From NCBI GenBank assembly GCA_051859045.1, contig JBHYGK010000010.1, forward strand, positions 1 through 62,593: 62,593 nt of DNA, in the 5' to 3' direction. The notes under the pieces are model-generated. The model searched no databases and was not told the DNA's origin. It saw nothing but the letters and a program-made list of their open reading frames with translations. The DNA comes from JBHYGK01 sp051859045 (lineage in GTDB: Bacteria; Pseudomonadota; Gammaproteobacteria; Xanthomonadales; Xanthomonadaceae). Of the stretch, positions 30,239-39,255 are shown one piece after another. The position numbers were made by a program, and so were the translations under genes. Each line of letters starts with the position of its first letter. The first letter of the stretch is position 1.

Positions 30239-30730
30239 TCAGCCGCCGCGGCGCGCGAACGGCAGCGGCAGCGGCCAGCGCCGCAGCAGCGCGGTGCTCA
30301 GCGCGAGGTAGACGGTGCCGGCGAGCGCCATCCAGGCCAGCCAGCCGCCGTCGGGCAGCGCCGCCACCGGGGTGTCGCCGAGGCCCAGCCCGGCCGCGAT
30401 CGCCAGGGCATGCGCGCCCACCACCAGCGCCGCGGCGCGGCGGCGGCCCAGGGTGCCGCCCAGGCCGCGTCCGCCGGCCAGCACGGCGGCGGTCGCCCCG
30501 ATCACCAGCAGCACCAGGGCCAGCGCCGCGAGCAGGGCGAGCACCGCCCAGCCGCCCGACCGCTCGGCGGCGGCGCCGGCCAGCCCGCCGCCGGCCAGCG
30601 CCGCGGCGTTGAGCGCCGGGCGCAGCACCAGCGCCAGCGGCAGCGCCTGCGCGCACGCGGCCAGCGCCACGCGGCGGGTGGCGAGCCGGGTCGGATCGGC
30701 GCCGGGCGCGCGGTCGGGCGCGGCGGCCAT
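30239..30730 (-). CDS. Uncharacterised four-helix membrane protein
   Basis: I do not recognise this 163-residue protein. It has about four hydrophobic segments (approximately residues 20-50, 60-85, 98-115 and 130-150) separated by short Arg/Gly-rich loops, and ends in a basic tail (PLPFARRGG). It is separated from the upstream 117-residue gene by a single base, so the two are cotranscribed. Function cannot be inferred; an inner-membrane location is likely. Confidence 0.7.
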   Translation of the reverse strand: MAAAPDRAPGADPTRLATRRVALAACAQALPLALVLRPALNAAALAGGGLAGAAAERSGGWAVLALLAALALVLLVIGATAAVLAGGRGLGGTLGRRRAAALVVGAHALAIAAGLGLGDTPVAALPDGGWLAWMALAGTVYLALSTALLRRWPLPLPFARRGG

Positions 30731-30731
30731 C

Positions 30732-31085
30732 TCAGTCGCGCCGGAGCACGCGCTGGATCATCAGCCCGCGCAGGGTCTCGTCGTCGCCCTCGGGGGCGCG
30801 GAGCGTGGCGAGGTCGACGCCGAAGGCCGCCGCGTCGTCCTCGTCCAGGCCGTCGAGGGCGCGGAACTCGGCGTCGAGCAGCGCCGCGCGGGCGGCGTCC
30901 TCGTCCTCGAAGGGCTGGGTCCGGCCGTCGCAGTCGAAGACCTCGGCGGTGCCGGCCTCGAGCACGCGCAGGCGTGCCCAGACGACCTGGTCGCCGAGCG
31001 GCGCCAGCCACCACTGCTCGGCGTCGTGCGCGCGATCGGTCGCGCCCGGCGCGGTGTCGACGGGGGAGGGAAGGGGAGGCGTCAT
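30732..31085 (-). CDS. Uncharacterised acidic small protein
   Basis: I do not recognise this 117-residue protein. It is strongly acidic, with EQWWLAPLGDQVVWARLRVLEAGTAEVFDCDGR forming a plausible small beta domain and a C-terminal helix ending in GLMIQRVLRRD. The first 20 residues are Pro-rich and probably disordered. There is no signal peptide and no membrane segment. It sits one base before the four-helix membrane protein gene, suggesting the two act together. Confidence 0.7.
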   Translation of the reverse strand: MTPPLPSPVDTAPGATDRAHDAEQWWLAPLGDQVVWARLRVLEAGTAEVFDCDGRTQPFEDEDAARAALLDAEFRALDGLDEDDAAAFGVDLATLRAPEGDDETLRGLMIQRVLRRD

Positions 31086-31110
31086 GGCGGTGTCCGGTGC
31101 GGGAGGAAGG

Positions 31111-31130
31111 GCCCCGGCGCGCGCCGGGGC
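31111..31130 (-). terminator. Weak G/C hairpin between two small genes
   Basis: GCCCCGGCGC followed directly by its complement forms a palindrome just after the small membrane protein gene. On the minus strand it is followed by CCTTCC, with no T run. It may reduce read-through from asnS into the small genes. Confidence 0.3.
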
Positions 31131-31138
31131 CGGGGGCG

Positions 31139-31444
31139 TCAGCGCAGCAGCTGCTCGACGACCCAGAGCAGGCCGGCGGCGGCGAGGCTGGCCAGGATCA
31201 CCACCAGCGACAGCCAGGCCGGCGTGGCGAGGCCGTCGAGGCGCGCATCGGCGAGCCCGCGGTAGCGCCGGGCCAGCAGCCAGCCGAGGCCGGTGGGCGA
31301 GAGGAACGGCGTGCCGCCGAGGCCGGCGAGCACGGCGGGGTGGCGGTCGCGCAGGTGGATCAGCGCGAACGGCCAGAACAGCACGAACGCCATCGCGCCC
31401 GAGATCGCGCAGGCCACCAGCAGCAGGATCGTGAACATCAGCAT
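31139..31444 (-). CDS. Uncharacterised small membrane protein downstream of asnS
   Basis: The 101-residue protein has an N-terminal hydrophobic segment (about 1-28, LMFTILLLVACAISGAMAFVLFW) and a C-terminal one (about 77-98), joined by a loop with GTPFLSPTGLGWLLARRYRGL. Both ends probably cross the inner membrane. I cannot assign a family. It starts 10 bases after the asnS stop and so is likely cotranscribed with asnS. Confidence 0.7.
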   Translation of the reverse strand: MLMFTILLLVACAISGAMAFVLFWPFALIHLRDRHPAVLAGLGGTPFLSPTGLGWLLARRYRGLADARLDGLATPAWLSLVVILASLAAAGLLWVVEQLLR

Positions 31445-31454
31445 CGGCGGCGCC

Positions 31455-32855
<1,401 letters not shown>

Positions 32856-32892
32856 GCCTTGATACTCCGCTCGGGAGGCCCAGATCAGGGCC

Positions 32893-32925
32893 CGGATGAA
32901 GGCGCGCAGCATAGCGGATGAAGGC
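32893..32925. repeat. Direct repeats CGGATGAAGGC in the asnS/IscA divergent promoter region
   Basis: CGGATGAAGGC occurs at 32893-32903 and again at 32915-32925, a 22-base period (two helical turns). The possible asnS -10 sequence TATGCT (minus strand, 32908-32913) lies between the copies. A dimeric regulator could bind them on one face, but none is known. Confidence 0.5.
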
Positions 32926-32941
32926 CGCCCGCCGCAGCGCG

Positions 32942-32947
32942 TACACT
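32942..32947 (+). promoter_or_regulatory. Possible -10 element TACACT for the IscA-type gene
   Basis: TACACT lies 52 bases before the ATG at 32994 in otherwise GC-rich sequence. No good -35 is visible, and the upstream direct repeats overlap the region where one would be. Confidence 0.35.
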
Positions 32948-32993
32948 GCCCCCGCGACGCGTCCCCCGCACGACCGCCCCCACGAGCCACGCC

Positions 32994-33329
32994 ATGCCCA
33001 TCACGCTGACCCCCGCCGCCCTCGACCACGTCCGCCGCTTCCTCGGCGACCGCCCCGATGCTGCCCTGCGCTTCGGCGTGAAGCGCACCGGCTGCTCGGG
33101 CTGGGGCTACGTGGTCGACCTGGCCGAGGCCGAGCGCCCCGGCGACACCCGCTTCGACGTCCAGGGCGTGCCGGTGCTGGTGGACGCCGACAGCCTGCCG
33201 CTGGTCGACGGCACCGAGATCGACTACCGCCAGCAGGGCCTCAACCGCGCGTTCGCCTTCGCCAACCCGCAGGCCACGGCCGAATGCGGCTGCGGCGAGA
33301 GCTTCACCACCCGCGCCGAGCACGCCTGA
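32994..33329 (+). CDS. IscA/ErpA-family iron-sulfur cluster carrier
   Basis: This 111-residue A-type carrier accepts Fe-S clusters and passes them to apoproteins. The three conserved cysteines are C34 in GCSGWGYV and C98 and C100 in ECGCGESF. The CGCG-ESF ending is diagnostic of the HesB/IscA family. It stands alone rather than in an isc or suf operon, so ErpA-like or IscA-like naming cannot be decided here. Possible clients in this window include SdhB and the FeS photolyase. Confidence 0.93.
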   Translation: MPITLTPAALDHVRRFLGDRPDAALRFGVKRTGCSGWGYVVDLAEAERPGDTRFDVQGVPVLVDADSLPLVDGTEIDYRQQGLNRAFAFANPQATAECGCGESFTTRAEHA

Positions 33330-33385
33330 GGCCGGCCCGCCCGGCCGCGAGGCCCGGCGGATCAAGCACTTGCCCGTCGGCCGGC

Positions 33386-33415
33386 TTGCGCCGGACGGGC
33401 TACGACGCGTATCCT
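33386..33415 (+). promoter_or_regulatory. Possible promoter of the rpsF operon (TTGCGC, 18 bases, TATCCT)
   Basis: TTGCGC at 33386-33391 and TATCCT at 33410-33415 have acceptable sigma-70 spacing. They would give a 5' leader of about 130 bases before rpsF. The first hexamer lies in an imperfect inverted repeat (CCCGTC ... GACGGG). Confidence 0.4.
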
Positions 33416-33419
33416 TCGC

Positions 33420-33550
33420 GGCTCCCTGCCTCCGGGCGGGGGGACTTCGCTCCACCGCCGGCGCCGCCGGTCGGGGGGCTGCCACGTCCGGCGCCGCGTC
33501 CCGCGGCCCAGACGACATCCATACCGGATGAAATCCACGAAGGAGACACC
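33420..33550 (+). promoter_or_regulatory. Long GC-rich rpsF leader, candidate S6:S18 autoregulatory RNA
   Basis: The leader is rich in complementary G and C runs and contains several CCG triplets in potential loops, as well as the small hairpin CATCC-ATACC-GGATG (33516-33530) close to the ribosome site AAGGAG. S6:S18-binding leaders are known upstream of rpsF in many bacteria, but I could not fold this one with confidence. Confidence 0.3.
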
Positions 33551-33952
33551 ATGCGTCACTACGAGATCATCTTCATGGTCCACCCGGACCAGAGCGAGCA
33601 GGTCCCGGCCATGATCGAGCGCTACAAGTCGCTCATCGAGGGCGGCAACGGCACGATCCACCGCCTCGAGGACTGGGGCCGCCGCCAGCTGGCCTACCCG
33701 ATCGAGAACCTGGTCAAGGCCCACTACGTGCTGTTCAACGTCGAGTGCGGCCAGGCCGAGCTCAACGAGCTCGTCGACGGCTTCCGCTTCAACGACGCCG
33801 TGCTGCGCCACCTGGTGGTGAAGCGCGAGGCCGCCGTGACCGAGCCGTCCGCGATCATGAAGAGCAAGGACGAGAAGTCCGACAAGCGTCGTCGCGACGA
33901 CGAAGAGACCGTGATCGGCACCGCCGATCGTCCCGACACCGACGCCGCCTGA
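33551..33952 (+). CDS. rpsF: 30S ribosomal protein S6
   Basis: The 133-residue protein has the S6 fold signatures MRHYEIIFMVHPDQSEQ at the N-terminus, IHRLEDWGRRQLAYPI in the middle and VLRHLVVKREAAVTEPS near the end. The Lys/Asp/Glu-rich C-terminal tail is disordered, as in E. coli S6. It binds S18 in the platform of the small subunit. AAGGAG six bases upstream decides the start. It is the first gene of rpsF-rpsR-rplI. Confidence 0.97.
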   Translation: MRHYEIIFMVHPDQSEQVPAMIERYKSLIEGGNGTIHRLEDWGRRQLAYPIENLVKAHYVLFNVECGQAELNELVDGFRFNDAVLRHLVVKREAAVTEPSAIMKSKDEKSDKRRRDDEETVIGTADRPDTDAA

Positions 33953-33969
33953 TCCCGGAGCCTGATCCC

Positions 33970-34197
33970 ATGTCCAAGTTCTTCCGCCGCCGCAAGTTCT
34001 GCAAGTTCACCGCCGAGGGCATCACCGAGGTCGACTACCTCGACCTGAACATCCTCCGCCAGTACCTGACCGAGACCGGCAAGATCGTGCCGAGCCGCAT
34101 CACCGGCACCAAGGCCAAGTACCAGCGCCAGCTGCAGACCGCGATCAAGCGCGCGCGCTTCCTGGCCCTGATCCCGTACACCGACAGCCACGTCTGA
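33970..34197 (+). CDS. rpsR: 30S ribosomal protein S18
   Basis: The 75-residue basic protein shows MSKFFRRRKFCKFTAEG and VDYLDLNILRQYLTETGKI, followed by GTKAKYQRQLQTAIKRARFLALIPYT, all typical of S18. It sits 17 bases after rpsF and binds S6. Length matches E. coli (75). Confidence 0.97.
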   Translation: MSKFFRRRKFCKFTAEGITEVDYLDLNILRQYLTETGKIVPSRITGTKAKYQRQLQTAIKRARFLALIPYTDSHV

Positions 34198-34301
34198 GCC
34201 GGCGGGCGCCGCCCGGCGCCCCCGCCCAGCACCGCGTTCGGACAGCACCCCGCTGCGGGGCGGCGCCACGTGCCCCCTGCTAACGAACTTTGGAGACACC
34301 C

Positions 34302-34751
34302 ATGAAGCTCATCCTCCTGCAGAAGGTCCAGAACCTCGGCCAGCTCGGCGACCTCGTCGACGTGAAGCCGGGCTACGGCCGCAACTTCCTCGTCCCGACC
34401 GGCCGCGCCGTCCCGGCGACCGCCGAGAACACCGCCGCCTTCGAGGCCAAGCGCGCCGAGTACGAGGCCAAGAACGCCTCCATCCTCGCCGCCGCCGAGG
34501 CCCGCAAGGCCGCCCTCGAGGGCGCCGTGGTGGCCATCAAGGCCAACGCGTCGACCGAAGGCAAGCTGTTCGGCTCGGTCGGCCCGCGCGACATCGCCGA
34601 GGCCTTCACGGCCGCCGGCCACGCCCTCAGCAAGGCCGAGGTCGTGATGAGCGAGGGCGCGCTGCGCCGCACCGGCGAGTTCGACATCCAGGTCAGCCTG
34701 CATGCCGACGTCGAGCTGGTGGTCAAGGTGGTGATCGAGCCGGAGGCGTAA
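34302..34751 (+). CDS. rplI: 50S ribosomal protein L9
   Basis: The 149-residue protein begins with MKLILLQKVQNLGQLGDLVDVKPGYGRNFL, the conserved N-terminal domain of L9, followed by the long connecting helix (ENTAAFEAKRAEYEAKNASI) and the C-terminal RNA-binding domain (KLFGSVGPRDIAEAF). Length equals E. coli L9. It follows rpsR by 104 bases and ends before a strong terminator. Confidence 0.97.
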   Translation: MKLILLQKVQNLGQLGDLVDVKPGYGRNFLVPTGRAVPATAENTAAFEAKRAEYEAKNASILAAAEARKAALEGAVVAIKANASTEGKLFGSVGPRDIAEAFTAAGHALSKAEVVMSEGALRRTGEFDIQVSLHADVELVVKVVIEPEA

Positions 34752-34781
34752 GCCCCCGTTCCTCGTCGCTTCCCGCGATTC

Positions 34782-34809
34782 CAGACGGCCGCCGCGAGGC
34801 GGCCGTCTG
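34782..34809 (+). terminator. Terminator after rplI
   Basis: A perfect 12-bp stem (CAGACGGCCGCC and complement) with GCGA loop is followed by CGTTTG. It separates the ribosomal protein operon from dnaB. Confidence 0.75.
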
Positions 34810-34831
34810 CGTTTGCGGCGCCATCCACCGC

Positions 34832-34852
34832 TTGTCCACAGACTTGTGCACA
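34832..34852 (+). promoter_or_regulatory. Two tandem DnaA-box-like sequences upstream of dnaB
   Basis: TTGTCCACA (34832-34840) and TTGTGCACA (34844-34852) each differ from the consensus TTATCCACA by one or two bases. TTGTCCACA is the preferred DnaA box in several high-GC bacteria. They are 12 bases apart and precede a TATCAT -10 candidate at 34875-34880, so DnaA could control dnaB expression. Confidence 0.5.
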
Positions 34853-34874
34853 GCACCCCGGGGCCGATGCGGCC

Positions 34875-34880
34875 TATCAT
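34875..34880 (+). promoter_or_regulatory. Possible -10 element TATCAT for dnaB
   Basis: TATCAT lies 36 bases before the dnaB ATG in a GC-rich region and shortly after the DnaA-box-like pair. No matching -35 at 16-18 bases is evident. Confidence 0.4.
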
Positions 34881-34915
34881 CGCGGGCCGCGTCGTCCGAG
34901 AGTCCCGCCCCGCCC

Positions 34916-36331
34916 ATGAGCACCCGTCGCACCAGCCGCAGCCCCGAGCGCGAGGCCTCCAACGAGCCGATGGACCCGCGCCTGGAGGCGCTGCGCGTCC
35001 CGCCGCAGTCGCTCGAGGCCGAGCAGTCGGTGATCGGCGGCCTGATGCTGGCGCCCGACGCGCTCGACCGCGTCGGCGACTTCCTCACCGAGGACGACTT
35101 CTACCGCCGCGACCATCGCCTGATCTACCGCGCGATCCGCGAGCTCAGCGAGCGCGGCCGGCCGTTCGACGCGGTGACGCTGGGCGAGTGGTTCGACGCC
35201 AACGGGCTCACCGAGCAGGTTGGCGGCATGGCCTACCTGGCCGAGCTGGCCAGCTCCACGCCCTCGGCGGCCAACATCCAGGCCTACGCCGAGATCGTGC
35301 GCGAGAAGGCCGTGCTGCGGCAGCTCATCGAGGCCGGCACCGGGATCGTCAACGACGGCTTCCAGCCCGGCAACCGCCCGATCAAGGACGTGCTGGGCGA
35401 GGCCGAGCAGCGCGTGTTCAAGATCGCGGAGCAGGGCGCCCGCGGCCGCCGCGACTACGTGCCGCTGAAGGACGCGATGCGCGACGCGTTCCAGCTGCTG
35501 CAGGAGCGCTACGAGTCGCAGGGCACCGTCACCGGCCTGCCCACGGGCTTCCACGAGCTCGACGAGATGACCGCGGGCCTGCAGCCCTCCGACCTGATCA
35601 TCCTCGCGGCGCGCCCCGCGATGGGCAAGACGACCTTCGCGCTGAACATCGCCGAGTTCGCCGCGCTCAAGACCAAGAAGGCCGCGGTGGTGTTCTCGAT
35701 GGAAATGTCGGCCTCGCAGCTGGCGTTCCGACTCATCAGCTCGATGGGCCGCGTCAACGCCACGCGGCTGCGCACCGGCCAGCTCGAGGACGAGGACTGG
35801 AGCCGCGTGAACTCGGCCATCCGGATGCTCTCGGAGGTCAAGATCTTCATCGACGACACCCCCGCGCTGAGCCCCAACGACGTGCGCTCGCGCGCCCGGC
35901 GCTTCAAGCGCGAGCACGACCTGGGCCTGATCGTCATCGACTACCTGCAGCTGATGCAGGTGCCGGGCAGCCAGGAGAACCGCACCAACGAGATCTCCGA
36001 GATCTCGCGCTCGCTCAAGGCCCTGGCCAAGGAGCTCAACATCCCGGTCATCGCGCTGTCGCAGCTCAACCGCGGCCTCGAGAGCCGCACCGACAAGCGC
36101 CCGGTGATGTCGGACCTGCGCGAGTCCGGCGCCATCGAGCAGGACGCCGACATCATCGTCTTCATCTATCGCGACGACTATTACCACAAGGATTCCGCCG
36201 ACAAGGGGCTGGCCGAGATCATCATCTCCAAGCACCGAAACGGCGCCACCGGCGCGGTCAAGCTGCGCTTCTTCGGCGAGTACACCCGCTTCGACAACCT
36301 CGCCCACGACAGCGTCGGCAGCTTCGAGTAA
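34916..36331 (+). CDS. dnaB: Replicative DNA helicase
   Basis: The 471-residue hexameric helicase unwinds DNA 5' to 3' at the replication fork. The N-terminal DnaB domain begins at PPQSLEAEQSVIGGLM (about residue 30). The RecA-like C-terminal domain has Walker A RPAMGKTTFALN, Walker B LIVIDYLQLM, and the DLRESGAIEQDADIIVFIYRD block. No intein interrupts it, which is worth noting because DnaB is a common intein host. The ATG at 34916 is chosen because it fits family length (E. coli 471). It is monocistronic or reads into alr through a weak hairpin. Confidence 0.97.
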   Translation: MSTRRTSRSPEREASNEPMDPRLEALRVPPQSLEAEQSVIGGLMLAPDALDRVGDFLTEDDFYRRDHRLIYRAIRELSERGRPFDAVTLGEWFDANGLTEQVGGMAYLAELASSTPSAANIQAYAEIVREKAVLRQLIEAGTGIVNDGFQPGNRPIKDVLGEAEQRVFKIAEQGARGRRDYVPLKDAMRDAFQLLQERYESQGTVTGLPTGFHELDEMTAGLQPSDLIILAARPAMGKTTFALNIAEFAALKTKKAAVVFSMEMSASQLAFRLISSMGRVNATRLRTGQLEDEDWSRVNSAIRMLSEVKIFIDDTPALSPNDVRSRARRFKREHDLGLIVIDYLQLMQVPGSQENRTNEISEISRSLKALAKELNIPVIALSQLNRGLESRTDKRPVMSDLRESGAIEQDADIIVFIYRDDYYHKDSADKGLAEIIISKHRNGATGAVKLRFFGEYTRFDNLAHDSVGSFE

Positions 36332-36349
36332 GCCCGCGCCGGCGCGGGC
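36332..36349 (+). terminator. G/C palindrome directly after the dnaB stop codon
   Basis: GCCCGCG-CCGG-CGCGGGC starts at the base after TAA. There is no T tract, so termination would be inefficient and read-through into alr is possible. Confidence 0.35.
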
Positions 36350-36445
36350 TGCCCGCGAATCGCCCTCCCGGCGGCCCGTGCCTTCCCCACGGGGGCGCCG
36401 ACGCCCGGGCATCCTGACGCCTCCCGACCCGCGAACCACTCCCGC

Positions 36446-37540
36446 ATGGCCCGTCCGACCTCCGCCACCGTCCACCTCGATGCGCTGCGCCACAACCTGG
36501 CCGAGTGCCGCCGCCGCGCGGGCGGGGCCAAGGTGATGGCGGTGGTGAAGGCCGACGGCTACGGCCACGGCCTCGAGCGCGTGGCGCGGGCGCTCGAGGG
36601 CGCCGACGCGTTCGGCGTGGCGGCCCTGCAGGACGCCGAGCGCCTGCGCGCGATCGGGCTCAGCCAGCGCATCGTGCTGCTGTCGGGCTTCGACGAGCCC
36701 GCCGACCTGCTCGCGCTGCGCCGGCTGCAGGTCGACACGGTCGTCCACCACGCCTCGCAGCTCGCGATGCTCGAGGCCGAGGCGGCCGCCGGGCTCGCGC
36801 CGGGCCTGGCGCCGATCACCTGCTGGCTCAAGCTCGATACCGGCATGCACCGGCTGGGCTTCGCGCTCGCGGCGGTCGCCGATGCCCACGCCCGCCTGCG
36901 CGCGCTGCCCAGCGTCGCGCCGGATGTCGTGCTGATGACCCACTTCGCGGCCTCCGACGAGTTCGGCGGCGCCCAGACCGCGGCCCAGATCGCCGCCTTC
37001 CGCGCCGCCACCGACGCGCTGCCGGGCCCGCGCTGCCTGTCGAACTCGGCCGCCGTGCTCGGCTGGCCCGAGGCCAACGCCGACTGGGTGCGCTGCGGCG
37101 GCGCGCTGTACGGCATGTCGGTGGTCGAGGGCCGCGCCGGCGCCGACTTCGGCCTGCGCCCGGCGATGAGCCTGCACACCCGGCTGATCGCGGTGAACCG
37201 CGTGGCCGCCGGCGAGCCCATCGGCTACGCCGCCACCTGGCGCTGCCCCGAGGCCATGGACGTGGGCGTGGCCGCGATCGGCTACGGCGACGGCTATCCG
37301 CGCCGGGTCGACGCGGGCGCGGTGGTGCTGGTGAACGGCGTGCGCGTGCCGATCATCGGCCGGGTCTCGATGGACCTCATGACGCTCGACCTGCGCGGCG
37401 TGCCCGGCGCGGCCGCCGGCGACCCGGTGCTGTGCTGGGGCCCGGACCTGCCGGTGGAGGAGGTGGCCGCGCACGCGGGCACCATCGCCTACGAGCTGAC
37501 CTGCTCGATCACCCGCCGGGTGCGCTTCGTCGAGGCCTGA
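36446..37540 (+). CDS. alr: Alanine racemase
   Basis: The 364-residue PLP enzyme interconverts L- and D-alanine for peptidoglycan synthesis. The Schiff-base lysine is K35 in VMAVVKADGYGHG, and the catalytic tyrosine is in AIGYGDGYPRR near residue 270. The substrate-entry signature GRVSMDLMTLDL is present. The dnaB-alr order is common in gammaproteobacteria. Confidence 0.96.
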   Translation: MARPTSATVHLDALRHNLAECRRRAGGAKVMAVVKADGYGHGLERVARALEGADAFGVAALQDAERLRAIGLSQRIVLLSGFDEPADLLALRRLQVDTVVHHASQLAMLEAEAAAGLAPGLAPITCWLKLDTGMHRLGFALAAVADAHARLRALPSVAPDVVLMTHFAASDEFGGAQTAAQIAAFRAATDALPGPRCLSNSAAVLGWPEANADWVRCGGALYGMSVVEGRAGADFGLRPAMSLHTRLIAVNRVAAGEPIGYAATWRCPEAMDVGVAAIGYGDGYPRRVDAGAVVLVNGVRVPIIGRVSMDLMTLDLRGVPGAAAGDPVLCWGPDLPVEEVAAHAGTIAYELTCSITRRVRFVEA

Positions 37541-37615
37541 GCCGCGGCGTGCCCGCGCGCCGCGCCGGCGCGGCCTTCTCGCCCGGCCGACGCGATCGCG
37601 GCCACACTGCGCCGC

Positions 37616-39199
37616 ATGACCGCCCTCCGCCACCTCGTCGTCGTCCTCGGCGACCAGCTAGACCCCGACTCCCTCGCGCTCGCCGACCTCGACCCCGACC
37701 GCGACGCGGTGTGGATGTGCGAGGCCGCGTACGAGGCCCGCCACGCCTGGTCGACCAAGGCGCGCATCGCGGTGTTCCTGGCCGGCATGCGGCTGTTCCG
37801 CGACGCCCTGCGCGCCCGCGGCGTCCGCGTGCACTACCGCGCCCTCGACGAGCACCAGGCCCCGACGCTCGAGGCCGCGCTGGCCGAGGACCTGCGCCGG
37901 CTGGCGCCCCAGCGCGTGGTCGCCGTGCGCCCGGGCGAGTGGCGGCTGGCCGAGGCCCTGCCGCGGGTCTGCGCCGAGGCCGGCGTGGCCTGGGCCGAGC
38001 GCGCCGACCAGCACTTCCTGGTCGACCATGACGAGTTCGCCGCCTGGGCCAAGGGCCGCAAGGAAGTCCGGCTGGAGCACTTCCAGCGCTGGCTGCGCCG
38101 GCGCGAGGGCGTGCTGATGGACGGCGACGACCCTGCCGGCGGGGCCTGGAACTTCGACGCCGAGAACCGCGCCGCCTTCCCCAAGGCCGGCCCCGGCCGG
38201 CTGCCCGCGCCGCGGCGCTTCGCGGGCGCCGACCCGGCCCGCGACGCCGTGCGCGAGGGCGTGCTGGCCCTGGTGCGCACGCGCTTCGCCGGGCACCCCG
38301 GCGAGCTCGAGGGCTTCGACTGGCCGCTGGCCCCGGACGAGGCCGAGGCCGCGCTGCAGGACTTCCTCGCCCACCGGCTGCCGCTGTTCGGCCGCTACCA
38401 GGACGCGATCTGGGCCGGCGAGCCTTGGCTGTACCACTCGCGGCTGTCGGTGGCGCTGAACCTCAAGCTGCTGCACCCGAGGCGCGCGATCGCCGAGGCC
38501 GAGCGGGCCTGGCGCGAGGGCCGCGCGCCGATCGAGGCGGTGGAGGGCTTCATCCGCCAGGTGCTGGGTTGGCGCGAGTTCGTGCGCGGCGTGTACTGGC
38601 TGCGGATGCCCGGCATGCTCGAGGACAACGCGCTCGGCGCCGACCAGCCGCTGCCGGCCTTCTACTGGACCGGCGACACCGACATGGCCTGCCTGCGCGA
38701 CGCCCTGCGCCAGACCCTGGACCTCGGCTACGCCCACCACATCCAGCGCCTGATGGTGACCGGCCTGTTCGCGCTGCTGCTGGGCGTGCGTCCGAAGGCC
38801 ATCCACGGCTGGTACCTCGGCGTCTACGTGGACGCGGTGGAGTGGGTGGAGCTGCCCAACGTGCTGGGCATGAGCCAGTACGCCGACGGCGGCTGGATGG
38901 TCAGCAAGCCCTACGCGGCGTCGGGCGCCTACATCAAGCGCCAGTCCAACCACTGCGCGGGCTGCCGCTTCAAGCCCGACGTGCGCACCGGGCCCACGGC
39001 CTGCCCCTACACCACGCTGTACTGGGACTTCCTGGCCCGCCACGCCGGGCGCTTCCGCGACCATCCGCGCGCCGGCATGCAGTGGCGCAACCTCGACCGC
39101 GTGCCGGCCGCCGAGCTGGCCGCGATCCGGGCCCAGGCCGATGCGCTGCGGGTGGGCTTCGCGGCCACTTCACCGCCGGCGCACGCCCCGGCCGACTAA
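37616..39199 (+). CDS. FeS-containing prokaryotic (6-4) photolyase/cryptochrome (PhrB type)
   Basis: The 527-residue flavoprotein belongs to the FeS-BCP group of the photolyase family. Four cysteines, C359, C447, C450 and C463 (DMACLRD, HCAGC, TACPY), lie in the spacing seen in Agrobacterium PhrB (350/438/441/454), each shifted by nine, so a [4Fe-4S] cluster is expected. The N-terminal HLVVVLGDQL and the C-terminal NVLGMSQYADGGWMVSKPYAASG are family signatures. Members repair (6-4) photoproducts using FAD and a ribolumazine antenna. It is followed by an SDR gene and a CPD photolyase gene in one rightward unit. Confidence 0.95.
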   Translation: MTALRHLVVVLGDQLDPDSLALADLDPDRDAVWMCEAAYEARHAWSTKARIAVFLAGMRLFRDALRARGVRVHYRALDEHQAPTLEAALAEDLRRLAPQRVVAVRPGEWRLAEALPRVCAEAGVAWAERADQHFLVDHDEFAAWAKGRKEVRLEHFQRWLRRREGVLMDGDDPAGGAWNFDAENRAAFPKAGPGRLPAPRRFAGADPARDAVREGVLALVRTRFAGHPGELEGFDWPLAPDEAEAALQDFLAHRLPLFGRYQDAIWAGEPWLYHSRLSVALNLKLLHPRRAIAEAERAWREGRAPIEAVEGFIRQVLGWREFVRGVYWLRMPGMLEDNALGADQPLPAFYWTGDTDMACLRDALRQTLDLGYAHHIQRLMVTGLFALLLGVRPKAIHGWYLGVYVDAVEWVELPNVLGMSQYADGGWMVSKPYAASGAYIKRQSNHCAGCRFKPDVRTGPTACPYTTLYWDFLARHAGRFRDHPRAGMQWRNLDRVPAAELAAIRAQADALRVGFAATSPPAHAPAD

Positions 39200-39255
39200 G
39201 CTCCGCCCCCCGCCCGAGGCGTCCCGCCCCGAGCCCCGCCCCAGGATCCCCCGCG

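Noticed and set aside
34832..34852. Replication origin near dnaB
   Set aside because: Only two DnaA-box-like sites are present, with no AT-rich unwinding region and no dnaA or rpmH neighbour. A promoter-control role is simpler.
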